Shown: in pieces, positions 44,108-54,334 of the stretch | How positions within the stretch are numbered: position 1 is the stretch's first letter | Layout of the letters: each line of letters begins with the position of its first letter | Source of the DNA: Mycobacterium palustre | GTDB taxonomy: Bacteria > Actinomycetota > Actinomycetes > Mycobacteriales > Mycobacteriaceae | DNA: 64,000 bases | Direction of reading: 5' to 3' | Assembly (NCBI RefSeq): GCF_002101785.1 | Contig: NZ_LQPJ01000043.1 | Location: forward strand, 1 to 64,000 | Position numbers and translations under genes: made by a program | The notes under the pieces: generated by a model | Told to the model about the DNA's origin: nothing | The model's input: only the letters and a program-made list of their open reading frames with translations | Database searches by the model: none

Positions 44108-45789
44108 CCACCGCGGGTCACGTCGACCACGGCAAGTCGACCCTGCTGCACCGGCTCACCGGCATGTGGCCGGACCGGCTGGCCGAGGAGCAGCGCCGCG
44201 GCCTGACCATCGACCTCGGCTTCGCCTGGACCGAGATCGACGGGCGCCGGCTCGCGTTCGTCGACGTGCCGGGCCACGAGCGGTTCGTGACCAACATGCT
44301 GGCCGGCGTGGGGGCGGTTCCGGCCGTCGTGTTCGTCGTGGCCGCCACCGAGGGCTGGATGCCGCAGTCCGAGGAGCACCTCGCGGCGCTGGACGCCCTC
44401 GGGGTTCGCCACGGCCTGCTGGTGATCACCAAGGCCGACCTCGCCGACCCCGGTCCGGCCGTCGCGCAGGCCTCCGAGCGGCTCGCCGTCACCTCCCTGG
44501 CCGGTGCGCCCGTCGCGCTGGGCACCGACCTAGAGCGGGTGCGCGCGGAGCTGGTGGCGCTGACCGACCGGCTGCCGGTGCCCGACCGCGACGCCGACGT
44601 GCGGCTCTGGGTGGACCGCTCCTTCACCGTGCGGGGCGCGGGCACCGTCGTGACCGGGACGCTGGCGGCCGGCACCGTCCGGGTGGGCGACGAACTCGAA
44701 CACGCCGGGCGGCGGGTGGCGGTCCGCGGCCTGCAGTCGCTGGGGCGCGACGAAACGGAAGTCGGGGCGGTGGCGCGGGTAGCGCTGAATTTGCGGGGGG
44801 TGGACCGCCAGCACATCGGCCGCGGCGACACCGTGCGGACCCCGGGCGCGTGGCGGGACACGACGGAGATCGACGTCGCGCTGCGCTCGCCGGGCCAGTT
44901 GCACCGCCAGCTGGTGCTGCACATCGGGTCGGCGGCGGTGCCGGTGCAGGTCCGCGAGCTGGGCGCGGGCGCGGCGCGGCTGCGGCTGGGACGGGCCCTG
45001 CCGTTGCGCGTCGGGGATATCGGGTTGCTGCGCGATCCGGGCGAGCACCGGATCGCGGCCGGCCTCGAGGTGCTCGACGTGCGGCCGCCGGCGCTGCGCC
45101 GCCGCGGTGCGGCGCGCGCGCGTGCCGCGGAGCTCGCCACCGGGCGCGCCCGCCCGCCCGAGTGCGCGCGGGCCGACGAGCTGCGCGCGATGGGCCTGGC
45201 GCCGTCCGGTCAGCGGGTGGGCGACTGGGTGGTCGACCCGCAGTGGTGGGCGGCGCGGCGCGACTGCGCCACGGCGACGGTGCGGCGCTGGGCCGCCGAT
45301 CACGACGTCGCGGCGGGGATGCCGCTGGAGACGCTGCGCCAGCGGGTCGGGCTGCCCGCCGCGGAGCTGGTGCCCAAGCTGCTCGAGGGCACCGGCCTCG
45401 ACGTGGCCGGCGGGGTGGTGCGCCCGCCCGGCGCGGGCCTGCCGGGCCGCATCGACGGCGCGGTGCGCACCGTGGAGCGGTGGCTGGTCGACGAGCCGTT
45501 TCGCGCGCCGGAGGCCGACGAACTGGCCGGGCTCGGGCTCGGTGCCCGCGAGCTGGCCGCCGCGGTGCGCGCCGGGCGGCTGACCCGGATCGCCGACGGC
45601 GTCGTGCTCGGGCCCGACGCGCTGGATCGCGCGGCCGATCTGCTCAAGACGCTGCCGCAGCCCTTCACGGTCAGCGAGGCCAAACGCGCGCTGAGCACCA
45701 CCCGGCGGGTCGCGGTGCCGTTGCTGGAACTACTCGACGCCCGCCGCGTCACCAGGCGCGGCGGTGACGGCACCCGGACGGTCCTCTGA
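44095..45789 (+). CDS. selB: Selenocysteine-specific elongation factor
   Basis: GTPase that carries Sec-tRNA(Sec) to UGA codons marked by a SECIS hairpin. 564 residues. G motifs: GHVDHGKST, DVPGHERFV and TKAD. EF-Tu-like domains II/III occupy about residues 165-330, and winged-helix repeats at the C-terminus bind the SECIS RNA. Start GTG 44095 lies inside the end of selA (13-bp overlap). It is slightly shorter than E. coli SelB (about 614). Confidence 0.95.
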   Translation: MFVLATAGHVDHGKSTLLHRLTGMWPDRLAEEQRRGLTIDLGFAWTEIDGRRLAFVDVPGHERFVTNMLAGVGAVPAVVFVVAATEGWMPQSEEHLAALDALGVRHGLLVITKADLADPGPAVAQASERLAVTSLAGAPVALGTDLERVRAELVALTDRLPVPDRDADVRLWVDRSFTVRGAGTVVTGTLAAGTVRVGDELEHAGRRVAVRGLQSLGRDETEVGAVARVALNLRGVDRQHIGRGDTVRTPGAWRDTTEIDVALRSPGQLHRQLVLHIGSAAVPVQVRELGAGAARLRLGRALPLRVGDIGLLRDPGEHRIAAGLEVLDVRPPALRRRGAARARAAELATGRARPPECARADELRAMGLAPSGQRVGDWVVDPQWWAARRDCATATVRRWAADHDVAAGMPLETLRQRVGLPAAELVPKLLEGTGLDVAGGVVRPPGAGLPGRIDGAVRTVERWLVDEPFRAPEADELAGLGLGARELAAAVRAGRLTRIADGVVLGPDALDRAADLLKTLPQPFTVSEAKRALSTTRRVAVPLLELLDARRVTRRGGDGTRTVL

Positions 45790-45828
45790 TGTCGTTGTCG
45801 CGCAACGTCTTTCGGATTCCTCGGCGCC

Positions 45829-46293
45829 CTACAACCGCTCCCTGACCGCCGCGGACAACCGCGCGCCGTCGGCCTTTCCGGCCGCGATGGCCGTCGCCGC
45901 CTTCATCACCAGGCCCATCTGTTTCATGCCCGGCCGTTCCCCGATCTCCTCGGCGACCTGCGCGATGGCGGTGTCGGCGACGTCGGCCAGCTCGGCCTCG
46001 GTGAGCGGCGTGGGCAGGTACTCGTCGATGATGCGCGCCTCGGCGTGCTCGTTGGCGGCGAGCTCGCCGCGACCGTTCTGCGTGTAGATCTCGGCGGACT
46101 CGCCCCGCTTGCGCGATTCGCGGGCCAGCACCTTGATGACCTCGTCGTCCGAGAGTTCCCGCGCCTGCTTGCCGGAGACCTCCTCGGTCTGGATCGCGGC
46201 CAGCAACATGCGCAGGGTCGCGGTCCGCAACTTATCCTGGGACTTCATCGCCTGGGTCAGGTCCGCCCGGAGCCGGGATTTAAGTTCCGCCAT
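45829..46293 (-). CDS. GatB/YqeY-domain protein (Rv3688c type)
   Basis: A 154-residue YqeY protein beginning MAELKSRLRADLTQAMKS and containing DEVIKVLARESRKRGES. The fold matches the C-terminal tRNA-binding tail of the GatB amidotransferase; the free-standing form has no proven role. Length and position fit Rv3688c. It converges on selB with 39 bp between stops, and marks the far boundary of the inserted region relative to M. tuberculosis. Confidence 0.88.
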   Translation of the reverse strand: MAELKSRLRADLTQAMKSQDKLRTATLRMLLAAIQTEEVSGKQARELSDDEVIKVLARESRKRGESAEIYTQNGRGELAANEHAEARIIDEYLPTPLTEAELADVADTAIAQVAEEIGERPGMKQMGLVMKAATAIAAGKADGARLSAAVRERL

Positions 46294-46430
46294 GCACCCA
46301 GACGCTACGCGCCGGCACCGCCGCCGTGATTGAGAAATGCCCCGACCGCCGACAGGATGGAGCCCATGACACACGACCGGCACGGCGCTGAGGGTCTTTT
46401 TGGAGGCCTTGCAGAAGATTTCTGCGCGCG

Positions 46431-47633
46431 GTGAGCGTCCCGCCGCCCGGCTACCCGGTTGTGCCTCCGTCCGGTGGGTACGCGACGCCCGGATACCCGC
46501 CACCCGGCTACTACGGCCCGCCCCCGGGCTACGGCGGGCCGCCGCCCGGCTACTACGGCGCGGCGCCGGCGTACGGTCCGCCCCCGGGCTACGGCCCCCC
46601 ACCGGGTTACGGTCCCCCGCCCTACGGCCCGCAACCTTACGGCCCGCCCCCCGTCATGCCCGGGGCGGCCAAACCCGGCATCATCCCGCTGCGGCCCCTG
46701 ACCCTGAGCGACATCTTCAACGGCGCCGTCGGCTACGTCCGCGCCAATCCCAAGGCGACGCTGGGGCTCACGGCGATGGTGGTCGTCGTCATGCAGGTCA
46801 TCTCACTGCTGGCGACGATCGGCCCGCTGACCGCCTTCCGCGGTATCTCGACCGGCCGGTCCGACGAGATGAGCCCGGGCATCGCCGCAGCTTGGCTCGG
46901 GTCGTTGGCCGCCGGGATGCTGGTCACCTGGCTGGGTGGCATACTGCTGTCCGGCATGCTCACCGTCGTCGTCGGGCGGGCGGTGTTCGGCTCGCCGATC
47001 ACGATCGGCGAAACGTGGGCCAAGATTCGTGGCCGGCTGCTCCCCCTGCTCGGACTGGCGCTGCTGGAAGCGATCGTGGTGGCGGCGCTCTTCGGGCTGG
47101 TGGCGGTGGTGATCGCGCTGTTCGCGGCCATCGGCAACGGGGCGCTGGCGATCCTGCTGGGCTTCCCGCTGGTGCTCGCCGTCTTCGCGCTGCTGGTGTA
47201 CCTGTACACGGTGGTGTTGTTCGCGCCCGTGCTCATCGTGCTGGAGCGGCTGCCGGTCATGGACGCGATCACGCGGTCGTTCGCCCTGGTCCGCAACGGC
47301 TTCTGGCGGGTGCTCGGGATCCGCACGCTGACGTTGATCGTCGCCTCGGTGATCGCCAGCGCCGTCGCGCTGCCGTTCAGCATCGTCGGCCAGATCATGA
47401 CGGCCGGCAGCGCCTCCACCGCGGGACTGCTGCTGGGTACCGCGCTGGCTTCCGTCGGGTCGGCGATCGGCCAGATCATCACGGCGCCGTTCAACGCCGG
47501 GGTCATCGTGCTGCTCTACACCGACCGCCGCATGCGCGCCGAGGCGTTCGACCTAATCCTGCAGAGCGGCGCGGCCGGCGGCCCCTACGCGGTCGCGTCC
47601 ACCGACAACCTGTGGCTGACCCGGCCCTGGTAG
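46431..47633 (+). CDS. Polytopic membrane protein with Pro/Gly/Tyr-rich N-terminus (Rv3689 type)
   Basis: A 400-residue protein. Residues 1-75 are repeats of PPPGYGPP type, a low-complexity cytoplasmic tail. Then come about six transmembrane helices (from TLSDIFNGAVGYVRANPKAT onwards), a topology like the DUF7544/glycerophosphoryl-diester-phosphodiesterase membrane-domain group. No catalytic motif. Start GTG 46431. It begins a co-oriented series with the DUF4129, DUF4350, moxR and DUF58 genes. Confidence 0.82.
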   Translation: MSVPPPGYPVVPPSGGYATPGYPPPGYYGPPPGYGGPPPGYYGAAPAYGPPPGYGPPPGYGPPPYGPQPYGPPPVMPGAAKPGIIPLRPLTLSDIFNGAVGYVRANPKATLGLTAMVVVVMQVISLLATIGPLTAFRGISTGRSDEMSPGIAAAWLGSLAAGMLVTWLGGILLSGMLTVVVGRAVFGSPITIGETWAKIRGRLLPLLGLALLEAIVVAALFGLVAVVIALFAAIGNGALAILLGFPLVLAVFALLVYLYTVVLFAPVLIVLERLPVMDAITRSFALVRNGFWRVLGIRTLTLIVASVIASAVALPFSIVGQIMTAGSASTAGLLLGTALASVGSAIGQIITAPFNAGVIVLLYTDRRMRAEAFDLILQSGAAGGPYAVASTDNLWLTRPW

Positions 47634-47658
47634 CGCCGGGAGCGAGGACAAACCGACA

Positions 47659-48312
47659 GTGCCTTCCATCGACGTCGACCGCGATGCCGCGCACCAGGCC
47701 GCGCTGGCCGAACTCGGCAAGCCGATCTATTCGAAGGGCTCGGCGGCCCGGCAATTCGCCGAATGGGTCGACGAGCTGGTGTACCGGTTGCTGGAAAAGA
47801 CCGCCTCGATTCCGGGCGGGTGGCTTACGGTCACGGTGCTGGCGATCCTGCTGGCGATCGCGGTCGCGGTCGCCGTTCGGGTCATTCGGCGCACCATACG
47901 CACCCGGCGCGCCGGCGACTACCTATTGTTCGAAGCCGCACAGCTCACCGCGGCCCAGCACCGCGCCACCGCGGAAAGCTATGCCTCCCAAGGCGACTGG
48001 GTGGCGGCGATCAGGCACCGGCTGCGCGCCGTCGCCCGGCAGCTGGAGGAGACCGGCGTGGTGGAACCGGCCCCCGGCCGCACCGCCAACGAGCTGGCCC
48101 GCGACGCCGCCGCGGCGCTGCCCCACCTGGCAGACGAATTGTCCCGGGCCGCAACGGCATTCAACGACGTCACCTACGGTGAGCGGCCCGGCACCCGGGC
48201 CGCCTACCAGATGATCGTCGACCTCGACGACCACCTGCGGTCGCGACCCCCCGCCTTCGCGCCGCCACCCGGGCATCCCGCCGCGGTCGAGTCCTGGGCG
48301 CAGGTCCGGTGA
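47659..48312 (+). CDS. DUF4129-domain membrane protein (Rv3690 type)
   Basis: A 217-residue protein with one transmembrane helix (about residues 55-78, WLTVTVLAILLAIAVAVAVR) and a C-terminal DUF4129 region containing GDWVAAIRHRLRAVAR and the ANELARDAA motif. DUF4129 proteins accompany MoxR/DUF58 systems and transglutaminase-like proteins at the membrane. The length matches Rv3690. The stop overlaps the next start by 4 bp. Confidence 0.87.
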   Translation: MPSIDVDRDAAHQAALAELGKPIYSKGSAARQFAEWVDELVYRLLEKTASIPGGWLTVTVLAILLAIAVAVAVRVIRRTIRTRRAGDYLLFEAAQLTAAQHRATAESYASQGDWVAAIRHRLRAVARQLEETGVVEPAPGRTANELARDAAAALPHLADELSRAATAFNDVTYGERPGTRAAYQMIVDLDDHLRSRPPAFAPPPGHPAAVESWAQVR

Positions 48313-49444
48313 CGGCGACGGCGGGGGCCCCTCCGGCCGCGCGGCGCCGGCGGCCCTGGCGCTCGGTGGCGCTCACGCTGGTGGTGCTGGCCGTGATCGC
48401 CGGCGTCACCGCGTATCTGACCGCGCCGCGGCCCGGCGCCCGCATGGACCCGGAATCCACGGGACCCGACGGCGCCCATGCCCTGGTGACGCTGCTCCGC
48501 GACTTCGGCGTCGAGGTGGTGGTGGCCGACCGCGTCGCCGACGTCGAACGGGCGGCGCGCCCGGGCACGTTGATCTTGATTGCCCAGACCCAGTACCTGA
48601 CCGACGACGCGCTGCTGGACCGGCTGGCCAAGGTCCCCGGGGACCTCCTGCTGGTGGAGCCGACGGCGCGGACCCGCGAGGCGCTGATGCCGGGTGTGCG
48701 CGCGTCGAAGGCGGGCACCGCGTTCGACAGCGACCCGAATTGCACTCTGCGTGAGGCCAATCGCGCCGGGTCGGTTCGGTTCGGGCCGAGCCGCGCCTAC
48801 CACGCCCAGGATGGCCGGACGCTGACCAGCTGCTACGACGGCGTGCTGATCCGGTTCCGCGACGGCGGCCGGACCGTCACCGCCGTCGGCAGCACCGACT
48901 TCATGACCAACGACGGCCTGCTGCAGGCGGGCAACGCGGCGCTGGCGATGAACCTCGCGGGCGACCGGCCCCGGCTGATCTGGTATGCCCCCCACCGCGT
49001 CGAGGGCGAAACGTCCTCTCCGGTATCGATTTCGGACTTGATCCCGGAGAACGTGACGTGGATCGTCTGGCAGCTGTGCCTGGTCGTGGCGCTGGTCGCC
49101 CTGTGGAAGGGCCGCCGGCCCGGGCCCCTGGTGGCCGAGGAATTGCCCGTCGTCGTGCGCGCGTCGGAGACCGTCGAGGGCCGCGGCCGGCTGTACCGAT
49201 CGCGCCGCGCCCGCGATCGCGCCGCCGCGGCGCTGCGCACCGCCACCGTGCAGCGGCTGCTGCCCCGGCTCGGCCTCGGCCCGGGCGCGCCGGCGCCGGC
49301 GGTGGTCGCCACCGTGGCGCAGCGCACCGGGGCCGACCCCGGCTTGGTCTCCTACCAGCTGTTCGGCCCGCCCCCGGCCACCGACAACGACCTGCTACAA
49401 CTTGCCCGTGTGCTCGACGAAATCGAAAGGCAGGTCACGCACAA

Positions 49445-49448
<4 letters not shown>
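48309..49448 (+). CDS. DUF4350-domain membrane protein (Rv3691 type)
   Basis: A 379-residue protein with transmembrane helices at about residues 19-37 and 250-268 and an extracytoplasmic DUF4350 domain in between (GPDGAHALVTLLRDFGVEV, related to GATase-like folds). The C-terminal 110 residues are cytoplasmic. Start GTG 48309 overlaps the DUF4129 stop and the stop overlaps moxR by 4 bp, so all are coupled. Confidence 0.87.
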
Positions 49449-50436
<988 letters not shown>

Positions 50437-50437
<1 letters not shown>

Positions 50438-51771
50438 TGGTCCTCACCGGGCGCACCGGGCTGCTGGCGCTGATCGGCGTCCTGCCCATTGCGGCATCGC
50501 CTTGGCCGGCAAAGACTTTCGTGGTTCTGCTGGTGGCGCTGGCGATCCTGGTGGTGATCGACGCCGCGCTGGCGGCCAGCACCCGCGGACTGCGCTACAC
50601 CCGGACGCCGGACACCTCGGCCCGGCTGGCCCAGCAGGTCGAGGTGGGTTTGCTGATCCACAACGACGGCCGCCGCCGGTTCCGCGGCCTCATCCGCGAC
50701 GCCTGGCCGCCCAGCGCGCGCGCCGAGCCCCGCACCCACGCGGTCGACATTCCCGCCGGCCAGGCCCACCACGTCCAGACCCGGCTGCGGCCGGTGCGCC
50801 GGGGGGACCAGCGCGCGGCCGCGGTCACGGCCCGATCCCTCGGGCCGCTCGGCCTGGCCGGACGGCAGGGCTCGCGGGTGGTGGCGGGTCAGGTGCGCGT
50901 CCTGCCGCCGTTCCTGTCCCGCAAGCACCTGCCGTCGCGGCTGGCCAAGCTGCGCGAGATCGACGGGCTGCTGCCCACGCTGATCCGCGGGCAGGGCACC
51001 GAATTCGATTCGCTGCGTGAGTATGTCGTCGGCGACGACGTGCGCTCGATCGACTGGCGGGCCACCGCACGCCGCGCCGACGTCGTCGTGCGCACCTGGC
51101 GGCCCGAACGCGACCGGCGCGTGGTGATCGTCCTCGACACCGGCCGCACCGCGGCGGGCCGCGTCGGCGTCGACCCGGCCTCTCCAGCCCGGGGCGCCGA
51201 CCCCGCCGGGTGGCCCCGGCTGGATTGGGCGATGGACGCCGCGCTGCTGCTGGCGGCGCTGGCCGCGCGGGCCGGCGACCACGTCGACTTCCTCGCCCAC
51301 GACCGGGTGACCCGGGTCGGCGTCTTCGGCGCGTCGCGCACCGAGCTGCTCGCCCAGCTCGTCGAGGCGATGGCGCCCCTGCAGCCGGCGCTTGTCGAAT
51401 CCGACTGGCGCGCAATGGTGGCCGCGGTTTTGCGGCGGACGCGGCGGCGCTCGCTGGTGGTGCTGCTCACGGACCTCAACGCGACCGCCCTCGACGAGGG
51501 GCTGCTGCCCGTGCTGCCGCAGCTGTCGGCCAGACATCACATGCTGGTCGCCGCGGTCGCCGACCCGCGGGTGGACGAGATGGCGGCCGGGCGTTCGGAC
51601 GCCGCCGCGGTGTACGACGCGGCGGCCGCCGAGCGATCCCGCAACGACCGCCGCGCGATCGCCATGCGGTTGCGCCGCGGCGGGGTGGAGGTCGTCGACG
51701 CCCCGCCCGCCGAGCTGGCGCCCGCGCTCGCCGACCGCTACCTGGCGATGAAAGCGACTGGGCGGCTTTAG
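50437..51771 (+). CDS. DUF58-domain membrane protein (Rv3693 type)
   Basis: A 444-residue protein with two N-terminal transmembrane helices (about 5-20 and 24-45) and a DUF58 region with the hallmark LREYVVGDDVRSIDWRATAR near residue 193, followed by a VWA-like fold (VIVLDTGRTAAG with a partial MIDAS). It is the usual partner of MoxR. Start GTG 50437 shares one base with the moxR stop. Confidence 0.9.
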
Positions 51772-51787
51772 TTTTCGGCGCGGACGC

Positions 51788-52780
51788 TCACCCGGTAGGC
51801 ACCACGTCGGGCGCGTCCTCGACGTCGCCGGTCTCGCCGGCTTGCACCGCGCGGCGGCCGAAGTACCCGATGTAGCACAGGAACGCGGCCTCGGCGATGA
51901 CGCCGATGCCCACCCGGACGAAGGTCGGCAGCGGCGACGGCGTCACCAGCGCCTCGATGAGCCCGGACACCAGCAACACCCCCACCAGCCCCACGGCGAC
52001 CGCGACGACGCCGCGACCCTGCTCGGCGAGCACCTGCCCGCGCGGGCGGTCACCGGGCGATATCACCGACCATCCCAGCCGCATTCCCGTTGCGCCGGCG
52101 AGGAATACCGCCGTCAGCTCCAGCAGCCCGTGCGGCGCCAGCAGGCCGAGCAGGATGCCGCCCTTGCCGGCCTGGAACATCAGCCCGGCGATCAATCCCA
52201 GGTTGGCGGCGTTGTTGAACAAGATGATCGGGATCGGCAGCCCCAGCAGAACCGACATCGCGATGCACTGCGCCGAGACCCAGGAGTTGTTCACCCACAC
52301 CTGCAGCGCGAATGCCGCGGCGGGATGTTCGCTGTAATAGGACGCGACGTCGTGGTTGACCAATTCGTCGATGTCACTTGGCGTTCCGATGGCCGACTGC
52401 ACCTCCGGGTTGCCAGCCACCCACAGCGCGATCGCCGCGACCACGGCGAAAAACGCCACCGCCGTGCCCAACCACCAGCGCCAGGTGCGGTAGGCGACCA
52501 CCGGAAACGACACCGTCCAAAACCGGGCGAAGGTGCCGCTCAGCGGCGCATGCGCGCCCGTCACCACCGAACGGGCGCGGGCGACCAGGCTGGACAACCG
52601 CCCGGTGAGCACCGAATCGGAGGACGCCGACCGCAGCATCGACAGGTGGGTGGACACCCGCTGATAGAGCTCGACGAGTTCGTCGACTTCGGCCCCCGTC
52701 AGCGACCGGCGTCGCTTGACCAACTGGTCGAGCCGGTCCCAGGTGCCGCGATGGGTCAGCACAAATGCGTCGACGTCCAC
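51788..52780 (-). CDS. SpoIIM-family membrane protein (Rv3694c type)
   Basis: A 330-residue DUF95/stage II sporulation protein M family protein. A helical cytoplasmic N-terminus (1-95) is followed by about five transmembrane helices; FNNAANLGLIAGLMF and LAPHGLLELTAVFLAGATG are family signatures. In non-sporulating actinobacteria it accompanies RDD and MoxR/DUF58 genes. GTG 52780 gives the length recalled for Rv3694c. Divergent from the RDD gene (37 bp). Confidence 0.9.
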   Translation of the reverse strand: MDVDAFVLTHRGTWDRLDQLVKRRRSLTGAEVDELVELYQRVSTHLSMLRSASSDSVLTGRLSSLVARARSVVTGAHAPLSGTFARFWTVSFPVVAYRTWRWWLGTAVAFFAVVAAIALWVAGNPEVQSAIGTPSDIDELVNHDVASYYSEHPAAAFALQVWVNNSWVSAQCIAMSVLLGLPIPIILFNNAANLGLIAGLMFQAGKGGILLGLLAPHGLLELTAVFLAGATGMRLGWSVISPGDRPRGQVLAEQGRGVVAVAVGLVGVLLVSGLIEALVTPSPLPTFVRVGIGVIAEAAFLCYIGYFGRRAVQAGETGDVEDAPDVVPTG

Positions 52781-52817
52781 CTTGCGGAGCCTAATCGCAC
52801 CTGTAGCGTTCGGTGTT

Positions 52818-53729
52818 ATGTCGGAGGTGGTGACCGGGGACGCCGTGGTGCTCGACGTGCAGATTGCCCAGTTGCCGGTCCGGGCGGTGGGCGCGCTGAT
52901 CGACATCGCGGTGATCTTCGTCGGCTACATCCTGGGCCTGCTGTTGTGGGCGGCCACCCTCACCCAGTTCGACACCGCGCTGAGCACCGCCATTTTGCTC
53001 GTCTTCACCGTGCTCGTGCTCGTCGGCTATCCGCTGGCCTTCGAGACCGCCACGCGGGGCCGGTCGGTAGGCAAGATCGTGATGGGCCTTCGGGTGGTGT
53101 CCGAAGACGGTGGCCCGGAACGCTTCCGGCAGGCGCTGTTTCGCGCGCTGGCGTCGGTCGTGGAGATCTGGATGCTCGCCGGCAGCCCCGCCGTCATCTG
53201 CAGCATGCTATCGCCGAAGGGAAAGCGGATCGGCGACATCTTCGCCGGCACCGTCGTGGTCAGCGAACGCGGACCCCGCACGGGCCCCCCGCCGGTGATG
53301 CCCCCGTCGCTGGCGTGGTGGGCGTCGTCGCTGCAACTGTCGGGGCTCAACGCGGGCCATGCCGAAGTCGCGCGCCAATTCCTTTCCCGCGCACCGCAAC
53401 TCGAGCCCCAGTTGCGGCAACAGATGGCCTACCGGATCGCCGGCGACGTGGTGTCGCACATCGCCCCGCCGCCCCCGCCCGGCGCGCCGCCGGAGCTGGT
53501 GCTCGCCGCCGTGCTGGCCGAACGACACCGTCGCGAACTGGCGCGCCTGCGCCCGACGGGCCCCGCGGGCTGGCCACCGCCGGGTCCGCGACACCCGCCG
53601 CCCCCGGGCTGGCAGGCGGCCACGCCATGGCCCCAGCCGCAGGCGGCCCCCTGGCCCGAGCCGCAGCCGAGCCAGCCCGTCGCCTGGCCGCAGCAGCAAG
53701 CGCCCGGCGGCTTTTTTCCGCCGGGCTGA
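52818..53729 (+). CDS. RDD-family membrane protein (Rv3695 type)
   Basis: A 303-residue protein. The RDD domain occupies about residues 15-160 with PVRAVGALIDIAVIF, GRSVGKIVMGLRVV and GKRIGDIFAGTVVV; three transmembrane helices. The C-terminal third is cytoplasmic and ends in a Pro/Trp/Gln-rich tail. RDD proteins are thought to be transporters in some species. ATG 52818 lies 37 bp from the divergent SpoIIM-family gene. Confidence 0.88.
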   Translation: MSEVVTGDAVVLDVQIAQLPVRAVGALIDIAVIFVGYILGLLLWAATLTQFDTALSTAILLVFTVLVLVGYPLAFETATRGRSVGKIVMGLRVVSEDGGPERFRQALFRALASVVEIWMLAGSPAVICSMLSPKGKRIGDIFAGTVVVSERGPRTGPPPVMPPSLAWWASSLQLSGLNAGHAEVARQFLSRAPQLEPQLRQQMAYRIAGDVVSHIAPPPPPGAPPELVLAAVLAERHRRELARLRPTGPAGWPPPGPRHPPPPGWQAATPWPQPQAAPWPEPQPSQPVAWPQQQAPGGFFPPG

Positions 53730-53739
53730 ATCGGCGCGT

Positions 53740-54129
53740 TCAGCCGGAGACCGCCGCGGCCATCAGGGCGACGTCGACGACCAACAGCGCGCAGCCGCAC
53801 AGCGGAACGGCGATGCCGCCGCGGCGCTTTGCAGTGAAGAACGAGACGACCAGGACGACGAAGGCCACGACGGGCGCGCCGTAGAACGCGACCCCGAAGT
53901 CGATCCCGCCGCCACCCAGGTTGGGGCAGCTTCGGTCGGTGCAGCCGTCGGTGCTCATCACCGCACCGAGGGCAAAGAGCATCACGATCGCCGCGGCCGG
54001 CACCGTGGCCAGCGCCAGAGCCCAGTTGACCCACGGCCGCGCGTTGCGGCCGCGGCCGACATCCCGCCGCCCCGGTTCGGCCGCGTTCTGCGCCCCGCTG
54101 CCGACGGTCAGGTGGTTGTTCGCGTTCAT
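53740..54129 (-). CDS. Small integral membrane protein
   Basis: A 129-residue protein with three transmembrane helices (about residues 37-56, 78-97 and 107-127) and a short cysteine-containing loop (TDGCTDRSCPNL) that may form a disulfide on the outer face. I do not recognise a family. It converges on the RDD gene with 10 bp between stops and is divergent from padR. Confidence 0.6.
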   Translation of the reverse strand: MNANNHLTVGSGAQNAAEPGRRDVGRGRNARPWVNWALALATVPAAAIVMLFALGAVMSTDGCTDRSCPNLGGGGIDFGVAFYGAPVVAFVVLVVSFFTAKRRGGIAVPLCGCALLVVDVALMAAAVSG

Positions 54130-54252
54130 CCCTGAGGTCCTACCCGCCGTTTACCGGATGCAAACTGCGCTGCGGGCCTACGGGATACCGGGCGTTCGAT
54201 CCCTTTTCACCAGGTCGACACCCGATCGCGGCTCCTGGATGAATATCGCGTT

Positions 54253-54284
54253 GCATCACGTTAGTTTGCGATATATCGTGATGC
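54253..54284. promoter_or_regulatory. Palindromic operator upstream of padR
   Basis: Perfect inverted repeat GCATCACG (54253-54260) and CGTGATGC (54277-54284) with a 16-bp spacer. Nested at its right end is the 10-bp palindrome CGATATATCG (54269-54278). It lies 51 bp before the padR start. PadR proteins usually bind AT-centred palindromes in their own promoters, so autoregulation is likely. Confidence 0.65.
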
Positions 54285-54334
54285 TTCGAAGCGCGCGACC
54301 GGCGCGCTCTCCGCGTACGACGTAAGGAACCGAC

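Noticed and set aside
43971..45767. A 598-codon frame overlapping selA and selB
   Set aside because: Arg/Ala-rich shadow in another frame; selB in the correct frame has all GTPase motifs.
46431..46660. Pro/Gly/Tyr-coding repeat DNA considered as a CRISPR-like or mobile repeat
   Set aside because: The repeats are in-frame codons of a low-complexity protein tail with irregular units and no spacers. No CRISPR array is visible anywhere in the window.
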